19,739 nucleotides of DNA. Source: UBA60 sp964587885 (GTDB lineage Archaea > Thermoplasmatota > Poseidoniia > Poseidoniales > Poseidoniaceae). The position numbers and the translations under genes were made by a program. Within the stretch, counting starts at the first letter, position 1. The number at the start of each line of letters is the position of its first letter. The stretch spans positions 1-19,739 of the forward strand of contig CAZPME010000033.1 in the NCBI GenBank assembly GCA_964587885.1, read 5' to 3'. The notes under the pieces are model-generated. The model was not told the DNA's origin. It searched no databases and saw only the letters and a program-made list of their open reading frames with translations. Shown here in pieces: positions 15,629 to 19,739 of this stretch.

Positions 15629-15790
15629 TTAATAGTCAAGCAACCTTACATGCTCGGCTAGGGCATCGATTTCGCCATCACCACTGTATTTCCAACCCCA
15701 GTAATACCTCAAACCTTGAAGTCTACAAAGCCAAAATAAAAGTGTCTTTTTGGCACCTATTTGTTTGAAGATTTTGACGCAGAAGCACAA
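15629..15790 (-). pseudogene. short frame with coding-like C-terminus, small protein or gene remnant
   Basis: On the - strand a frame is open from 15814 to the stop TAA at 15629-15631, with a possible TTG start at 15790. Its last 30 or so residues, including LRYYWGWKYSGDGEIDALAE and then HVRLL, have the mixed charged and aromatic composition of real protein. The frame is closed upstream by TAA at 15815-15817. A neighbouring frame over 15723-15920 continues with less convincing sequence, so this may be the 3' remnant of a frameshifted gene rather than a complete 53-residue protein. I do not recognise a family. It lies upstream of and in the same direction as nrdJ, 40 bases before the nrdJ start, and could be co-transcribed with it. 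Confidence 0.35.
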
Positions 15791-15880
15791 TGTAGGTGTC
15801 CCAATTAGTTCTTCTTAGATTCATATTGATTCTTTCGACAAATAGTATTTCCAAGGTAAAATCTCTGCCTCTATGCCCTT

Positions 15881-15904
15881 GTCCTTGCTTACCTATGCAA
15901 GGAC
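15881..15904. repeat. perfect 8-bp inverted repeat in the divergent intergenic region
   Basis: GTCCTTGC, an 8-base loop, then GCAAGGAC. This could be a transcription-factor site or an RNA hairpin; the adjacent bases also repeat the CTTGTCC string on both sides. Confidence 0.5.
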
Positions 15905-16138
15905 TCTTGTCCCTATACAATAATTGATGTCATACTTGAGAGACACCACTATACGGTAATAAAGACACTATGCCACACATTCTGGTGCCAACGAAATCCG
16001 ATGTCGAATAAATGTCATCTTGTTTTTTCACCCTGCTGAATTGCTATTGAATCAACTTTCGTTTACATGTTGGCACTATGTGAATTTTGAAAGTGATATG
16101 GTGTCTGCAAGTACCTCATTGCTTGAAAAATTTAGGAC

Positions 16139-17380
16139 ATGTTCGGGGACAATTCAACTCCCCCCTCAATTCTCAACGTATTGAGGGAAGGGGTGTTGGG
16201 TCTAGAAAAAACATGCTCAGGCGATTCTTTATTAGGATGGCGAGAGCAGAGTCTGGAAGAGATATTTTGGTTGGCGAGAGAAGTCATTGAAGATCCAGAA
16301 TGGCCTACTGTGAAGAAATGGAAAGAAATGGGCGGGAAGACACTAGGGCATTTTCAAGTATATTTTCCCGAAGAAATCGCTCACGCGGTTGGGATGCTCC
16401 CGGTCAAAATTGCTGGGGCGCCCGCAGAAGCAAGATTGGCCAATAGCAAATTCGGTTCTTACCTCTGTTCGATAATAAAAACCAGTTTGGAACAAGTACT
16501 CAGTAACCGAGTTGAGTTAGATATGTTCATCTCCCACCCCATCTGCGATACCGCTCGAAATCTAGCAGCAATTTGGGGTCGGAATTTTTCATATCCATGC
16601 CAGATTCTTTACTTGCCTCAAAATCCAAATTCAGTATTTTCTAAACAATATTTAACCGGTGAATATAAGCGGCTAGCTTCAGAAATAGAAAAAGTAGCAG
16701 AGAAGGAGCTCACAAAAGAAGCGCTGATTAATTCGATCCATGTGTATAATAAAAATCGGCGACTATTGAGGAATTTGTATGATATTAAAAAGAATGCACC
16801 ATGGAAAATCAGCGCTGATGAGGCATATTCACTCGTTGCTCTTGCTGGTTTCATGCCCAAGGAAGAGCATAACGAGTTGATGGAGTACATTCTAGAGCTA
16901 CTTAAGACGAGACCATCTAGAAAGCAAGATCGGATCAGAGTCATCTTTGAAGGAGGGTTCTGCGAACAACCCCCGCTCGATTTAATCCGAATGATTGGGC
17001 GGTCTTGTTATGTTGTGGATGATGACCTGCTGATCGGATTGAGGTGGTTGTTGGAAGATGTTGAAGCCGGAGACGATCCTTTGGCTTCATTGGCATCAGC
17101 ATATATCGAAAAATCATCCTATAGTCCAGTACAACACGATAACAACAAGCCGAAGGAGAAGATGTTGCTAGAGCGATTGAGAAATTCTGAAGCCGAAGCA
17201 GCAATCATCGTCGCTGCCAAGATGTGTGAGCCCGGCCTAGAAGAGCAGGTGAATTATATCGAGGTCTTGGAAAGCGAGGGTATACCATTCTTCATTAGCG
17301 AATTTGAAGAGGGCATGACCTCCTTTGAACACCTAGAGATTCAGATAGAGACATTTGTTGAGAATATTATGTTTGATTGA
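16139..17380 (+). CDS. benzoyl-CoA reductase / 2-hydroxyacyl-CoA dehydratase family, gamma-like (BcrC/BzdN-type) subunit
   Basis: One of two related iron-sulfur subunits that form the catalytic half of ATP-driven CoA-ester reductases and dehydratases. Family signs are PTVKKWKEMGGKTLG and YFPEEIAHAVGMLPVKIAG near the N-terminus. Three separated cysteines can hold a [4Fe-4S] cluster: C136 in SHPICDTARN, C275 in EGGFCEQPP and C363 in AKMCEPGLE. The last part (LESEGIPFFISEFEEG) is the usual closing strand and helix. The product has 413 residues from ATG 16139, which lacks a ribosome site. GTG 16193 (residue 19) has GAGGG 5 bases upstream and would give 395 residues, closer to the family start. 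It is divergent from the beta subunit and is the first gene of this operon. It could instead be a 2-hydroxyacyl-CoA dehydratase subunit; the neighbours favour benzoyl-CoA-reductase type. Confidence 0.85.
   Translation: MFGDNSTPPSILNVLREGVLGLEKTCSGDSLLGWREQSLEEIFWLAREVIEDPEWPTVKKWKEMGGKTLGHFQVYFPEEIAHAVGMLPVKIAGAPAEARLANSKFGSYLCSIIKTSLEQVLSNRVELDMFISHPICDTARNLAAIWGRNFSYPCQILYLPQNPNSVFSKQYLTGEYKRLASEIEKVAEKELTKEALINSIHVYNKNRRLLRNLYDIKKNAPWKISADEAYSLVALAGFMPKEEHNELMEYILELLKTRPSRKQDRIRVIFEGGFCEQPPLDLIRMIGRSCYVVDDDLLIGLRWLLEDVEAGDDPLASLASAYIEKSSYSPVQHDNNKPKEKMLLERLRNSEAEAAIIVAAKMCEPGLEEQVNYIEVLESEGIPFFISEFEEGMTSFEHLEIQIETFVENIMFD
16160..16193 (+). promoter_or_regulatory. stem-loop covering the alternative ribosome site of the first reductase gene
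   Basis: CCCTCAAT (16163-16170), a 9-base loop, then ATTGAGGG (16180-16187) form a perfect 8-bp stem. After a 2-base bulge, C16160-16162 can pair with G16190-16192. The 3' arm contains GAGGG, the best ribosome binding site for GTG 16193, so the stem could hide that site. If translation starts at ATG 16139 it is merely inside the coding region. Confidence 0.4.
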
Positions 17381-17389
17381 GGTATTAAT

Positions 17390-18691
17390 ATGAAGGATAT
17401 GAAAAATCATGAAATGTGGCGCCGTGGAAATATTGAAGGGTCTGAATTATTCAAGAAATGGTTCGGTAATCTGAACGAATCTGCACTTGCAGGCGAGCAT
17501 GGAGCCTATGCTTTTGTGATGGGAAGTCTTGCTGAAATATTACACTCCTTTGAGATGCCCATCATATTCCCAGAAATCACATCATTGCAGACTGCAGTTA
17601 GAAATGAATCCGCAGAATTACTCAATGAGGCGGAAGACCATGGCTACTCTCCGGACATTTGTGGATATGTCAAGGCAGATCATTCAATTCAATCAAGGGG
17701 TGGTAAACATCCAATGGGGCAACTCCCAACCCCCGGCCTTGCAATTTTGACCAATGCTTGTAACACATATCTCAAATGGGGTGAAATGTGGGAGAGAATG
17801 TTCAAAACTCCGCTTTTTACTTTGGATGTTCCAGGTACACGAGAACATGGACGTCAAACGTGGCCTGGTGATGAACAATTCGAAAACGAACGAAAATATG
17901 TACAGGTGCAGATAGAGGAATTGATAAGAAAATGTGAAGAAGTCACAGGGAAAAGTTTCGATGTAGATAAGTTAAGAAAAGCCATGGCATATTCCAATAG
18001 AATGTCTGTTGCATGGAAGAAGATCATTCAGTTGAACCATTCTAGGCCGGCTGTATTCAATGCATTAACTGATGGAACCGCCTATCTTGGTGTCAACAAT
18101 ATTTGGCGAGGGACTTTGGAAGGAGCGGAATACTTTGAGAGATTGCTTGAAGAGAAGCAATGGATGCATGATAATGGGATTGGGGCTTTGGAAAATGAGG
18201 AATATCGATTAGCATTCATCGGGGTGCCCTGCTATCCTATCTTCCGAGAATTCTCAGAGTTATTCTCTTCATGGGGTGGTATTTTTGTTACTTCAACGTA
18301 TTTGTGGTTTGCATCTGGTGGAAATAATCTCGGGTTTCAATATGATCTTGAAGATCCTCTCGCATCTTTGGCAGAGGTTACTTTGATTCATGTGAGGGAT
18401 GCAATGGATTCCATGTTCCATCCACATGACATCATTATTGAACAGATGGAGAAAATGGGGATTGAAGGAGTCGTTTATCATCCAATCAAAAGTTGTCGTA
18501 CAACTTCCACGGGTCTTGCAGATAACCGAAGAACATTGATGGAGATGACTGGTTTACCCAGTCTCTTCATTGAATCAGATATGATGGATAAACGTGTGGT
18601 TTCAGTAGCCCAGATGAAGAATAGGATTGATGCTTTCTTTGAAGGCATACAAATGCGAAAGAATAGCAATGTTGTGGAGGTGACGGATTGA
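17390..18691 (+). CDS. benzoyl-CoA reductase beta-like subunit (BcrB/BadE/BzdO-type)
   Basis: This is the best match in the operon to class I (ATP-dependent) benzoyl-CoA reductase. The 433-residue chain follows the BcrB pattern closely: PIIFPEITSLQTAVRNESAE, LNEAEDHGYSPDICGYVKAD with C91, HPMGQLPTPGLAILTNACNTY with C124, and DVPGTREHGRQTWPGDEQFENE. Later come RPAVFNALTDGTAYLGVNN and WRGTLEGAEYFE, GVPCYPIFREF with C281, and YHPIKSCRTTS with C369. The cysteines would bind an iron-sulfur cluster and, with the gamma subunit, the aromatic CoA ester. Start ATG 17390 has TGAGGT 6 bases upstream; the gene begins 9 bases after the gamma-like gene. Substrate is inferred from family resemblance: benzoyl-CoA itself, a substituted benzoyl-CoA or a related ring. 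Confidence 0.9.
   Translation: MKDMKNHEMWRRGNIEGSELFKKWFGNLNESALAGEHGAYAFVMGSLAEILHSFEMPIIFPEITSLQTAVRNESAELLNEAEDHGYSPDICGYVKADHSIQSRGGKHPMGQLPTPGLAILTNACNTYLKWGEMWERMFKTPLFTLDVPGTREHGRQTWPGDEQFENERKYVQVQIEELIRKCEEVTGKSFDVDKLRKAMAYSNRMSVAWKKIIQLNHSRPAVFNALTDGTAYLGVNNIWRGTLEGAEYFERLLEEKQWMHDNGIGALENEEYRLAFIGVPCYPIFREFSELFSSWGGIFVTSTYLWFASGGNNLGFQYDLEDPLASLAEVTLIHVRDAMDSMFHPHDIIIEQMEKMGIEGVVYHPIKSCRTTSTGLADNRRTLMEMTGLPSLFIESDMMDKRVVSVAQMKNRIDAFFEGIQMRKNSNVVEVTD
18676..18683 (+). promoter_or_regulatory. ribosome binding site for the TTG-started activase gene
   Basis: GGAGGTGA at 18676-18683 precedes TTG 18688 by 4 bases (7 from the GGAGG core). It supports TTG as the genuine start in the TTGA overlap. 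Confidence 0.65.
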
Positions 18692-19488
18692 ATCATTTCG
18701 CAGGAGTTGATGTTGGGTCTACCCAAACCAAAGCCGTTGTCATAGATGAGAATCTCAAGATAGTTGGCAAGATGCTGATCGATACCGGTTCGGATGTCAC
18801 CAAAGCAGCAGAACATGCCTATGATTCGGCTCTAGAAGATGCGGGACTATCTGCTAAGGATGTTTCATACGTCATAGGTACAGGTTATGGGAGATACAAG
18901 GTGAATTTCGGAGATGACCAAGTGACTGAGATTTCTTGTCACGGTAGAGGAGCAATTCACATGTTTCCGAATACTAGAACCGTTCTTGATATGGGAGGTC
19001 AAGATACTAAAGCCATCTCATTGAGTTCTTCAGGTGAAATACTAGATTTCTGCATGAATGACAAATGTGCTGCAGGAACTGGGCGCTTTCTTGGTGCTGC
19101 TGCAAGTGCATTAGACATCCCCCTTCCTAAATTAGGGCCAACGGCCTTAATGGCAACAAGGCCAGTGCGAATAAGCACTACTTGTACTGTTTTTGCTGAA
19201 ACTGAAATATTGTCTTGGTTAGGCAAAGGGAAGAAAATTGAGGACGTATTGATGGGTGTGCATCAGTCGATAAGTGCCCGTTCAATAGGGCTTCTTCGTC
19301 GTGTTGGCATCGAAAAGGAATTGACATTTACTGGAGGGGTAGCAAATAACCGTGGCATGGTAGAAGTCCTAAACCAAAAACTAGGTCTTGAAATGAATGT
19401 CAGCGACGATTCTCATTTCATGGGTGCTATTGGAGCAGCATTGTTCGCCATGGATAAGTTGTCATTTGTTGAGGGGGCACTAAATTGA
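18688..19488 (+). CDS. benzoyl-CoA reductase ATPase/activase subunit (BcrD/BzdP-type), ASKHA fold
   Basis: This subunit hydrolyses ATP and passes low-potential electrons to the catalytic half. The 266-residue chain has the acetate-kinase/hsp70/actin motifs: GVDVGSTQTKAVVID (phosphate loop 1), GTGYGRYKV, DMGGQDTKAI (phosphate loop 2) and FTGGVANNRGM (adenosine). C127 in NDKCAAGTGRF and C166 in STTCTVFAETE are the two cysteines that each subunit gives to the bridging [4Fe-4S] cluster. The start is TTG, overlapping the preceding stop as TTGA. The length fits the short activase of Azoarcus-type enzymes or BcrD, not the roughly 430-residue BcrA. A paralogue follows directly, so the pair probably forms an activase heterodimer. 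Confidence 0.92.
   Translation: MNHFAGVDVGSTQTKAVVIDENLKIVGKMLIDTGSDVTKAAEHAYDSALEDAGLSAKDVSYVIGTGYGRYKVNFGDDQVTEISCHGRGAIHMFPNTRTVLDMGGQDTKAISLSSSGEILDFCMNDKCAAGTGRFLGAAASALDIPLPKLGPTALMATRPVRISTTCTVFAETEILSWLGKGKKIEDVLMGVHQSISARSIGLLRRVGIEKELTFTGGVANNRGMVEVLNQKLGLEMNVSDDSHFMGAIGAALFAMDKLSFVEGALN
19471..19477 (+). promoter_or_regulatory. ribosome binding site for the second activase gene
   Basis: GAGGGGG lies 7 bases before TTG 19485, inside the end of the preceding gene. It supports the TTG start in the second TTGA overlap. Confidence 0.6.
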
Positions 19489-19739
19489 ATCATGTTGCAG
19501 GCATTGACGTTGGTTCAACATATACGAAGGCGGTGATTCTAGATAGAGAGGGCGGTATGGTTGCTAGAACTATGCTCCCCACAGGTTTCAAATTGGGAAA
19601 AGCCGCTCGTTCTGCTTTTGATGCAGTTCTTGAACAATCTGATCTTGTGGAAGATGACATAGGCCATGTCATCTCCACTGGATATGGAAGGCATCAAGTA
19701 CCTTTCAGAGATGTTACTGTTACGGATCTAACTGCTGGA
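19485..19739 (+). CDS. second benzoyl-CoA reductase ATPase/activase subunit (BcrA/BzdQ-type), cut by window end
   Basis: The first 85 codons are present and the frame is open at the right edge. The start is TTG in a TTGA overlap, as in the gene before it, and the protein begins with the same pattern: MNHVAGIDVGSTYTKAVILD (phosphate loop), then STGYGRHQVPF and VTVTDLTAG. It is clearly paralogous to the preceding subunit. The cluster cysteines and adenosine motif lie beyond the window. As second activase it would complete the four-subunit reductase. Whether it is long (BcrA/BadF-type) or short (BzdQ-type) cannot be seen here. Confidence 0.88.
   Translation, partial: MNHVAGIDVGSTYTKAVILDREGGMVARTMLPTGFKLGKAARSAFDAVLEQSDLVEDDIGHVISTGYGRHQVPFRDVTVTDLTAG

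Larger units (their letters stand above)
15601..16138. other. divergent intergenic region with repeats and a short open frame
   Basis: The 540 bases separate nrdJ (leftward) from the benzoyl-CoA-reductase-like operon (rightward), so promoters for both should lie here. I could not identify a convincing TATA/BRE or -35/-10 pair. Seen in the region are a small hairpin CCTAG-AAATG-CTAGG near 15613-15627, a short - strand frame (15629-15790), a perfect 8-bp inverted repeat (15881-15904), and three copies of TTGGCAC (15750 and 16070 on +, 15985-15991 on -). No tRNA or other known RNA was recognised. Confidence 0.6.

Noticed and set aside
15723..15920. A 65-codon - strand frame in the nrdJ-reductase gap
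   Set aside because: Its composition is not protein-like over most of its length, and it overlaps both the inverted repeat at 15881 and the more convincing frame ending at 15629.
4..16150. The 13-base string ACATGTTCGGGGA at 5-17 and again at 16137-16149
   Set aside because: A few exact 13-base repeats are expected by chance in about 20 kb, and the flanks do not match. Not an attachment site or regulator site on this evidence.
16087..16290. A 67-codon + strand frame overlapping the start of the gamma-like gene
   Set aside because: It is out of frame with the clearly conserved reductase subunit and has no ribosome site or family resemblance.
1..19739. tRNA, rRNA, CRISPR array, insertion sequence or integrase
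   Set aside because: I looked through the intergenic gaps and saw no cloverleaf, no regularly spaced repeats, no transposase or recombinase motifs and no flanking inverted repeats of IS type.

Overview
The window holds a nitrate-respiration operon followed by the start of an operon for a benzoyl-CoA-reductase-type enzyme. Between them, on the opposite strand, lies a block with a B12-dependent ribonucleotide reductase and a molybdenum-cofactor gene. The host is a prokaryote with moderate to low GC, GGTGA/GGAGG-type ribosome binding sites and several TTG/GTG starts. The style (a membrane-anchored choice-of-anchor-V-like protein with a CXCH motif, class II NrdJ) reminds me of marine planktonic archaea such as the Thermoplasmatota / Marine Group II-III lineage. 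No rRNA or universal marker is present, so this is inference. The nitrate reductase itself is very close to the bacterial (E. coli type) enzyme.

Region 1 (1-11413, + strand). A truncated frame at the left edge looks like the C-terminus of a cytochrome-b-like membrane protein. It overlaps a secreted, C-terminally anchored CXCH protein. Then come narG, narH, narJ and narI, two NarK-type transporters of different subtype, and a hemerythrin-like protein. Genes are 0-30 bases apart, as expected of one operon. NarG has no visible Tat signal, so the active site is predicted to be cytoplasmic. This fits the two transporters: nitrate must be imported and nitrite exported. No nitrite reductase is present.

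Region 2 (11414-15600, - strand). A 130-base convergent gap holds a strong stem-loop. Next is mobB (molybdopterin-guanine dinucleotide step, needed by NarG), then a questionable 90-codon frame that may be a decayed gene, then nrdJ, a ribonucleotide reductase that works with or without oxygen.

Region 3 (15601-16138). This divergent intergenic region contains a short - strand reading frame that looks coding at its 3' end, plus several inverted repeats.

Region 4 (16139-19739, + strand). Four tightly packed genes of the benzoyl-CoA reductase / 2-hydroxyacyl-CoA dehydratase family: a gamma-like subunit, a beta-like subunit, a complete short ATPase/activase subunit and a second activase cut by the window end. 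The order and the short first activase resemble the Azoarcus BzdNOPQ arrangement more than Thauera BcrCBAD. Both activase genes start with TTG inside a TTGA overlap with the preceding stop.

Taken together, the genes suggest an organism that can respire nitrate to nitrite with an inward-facing Nar and that carries an oxygen-sensitive, ATP-driven ring-reductase-type enzyme. The aromatic substrate is not proven by the sequence.
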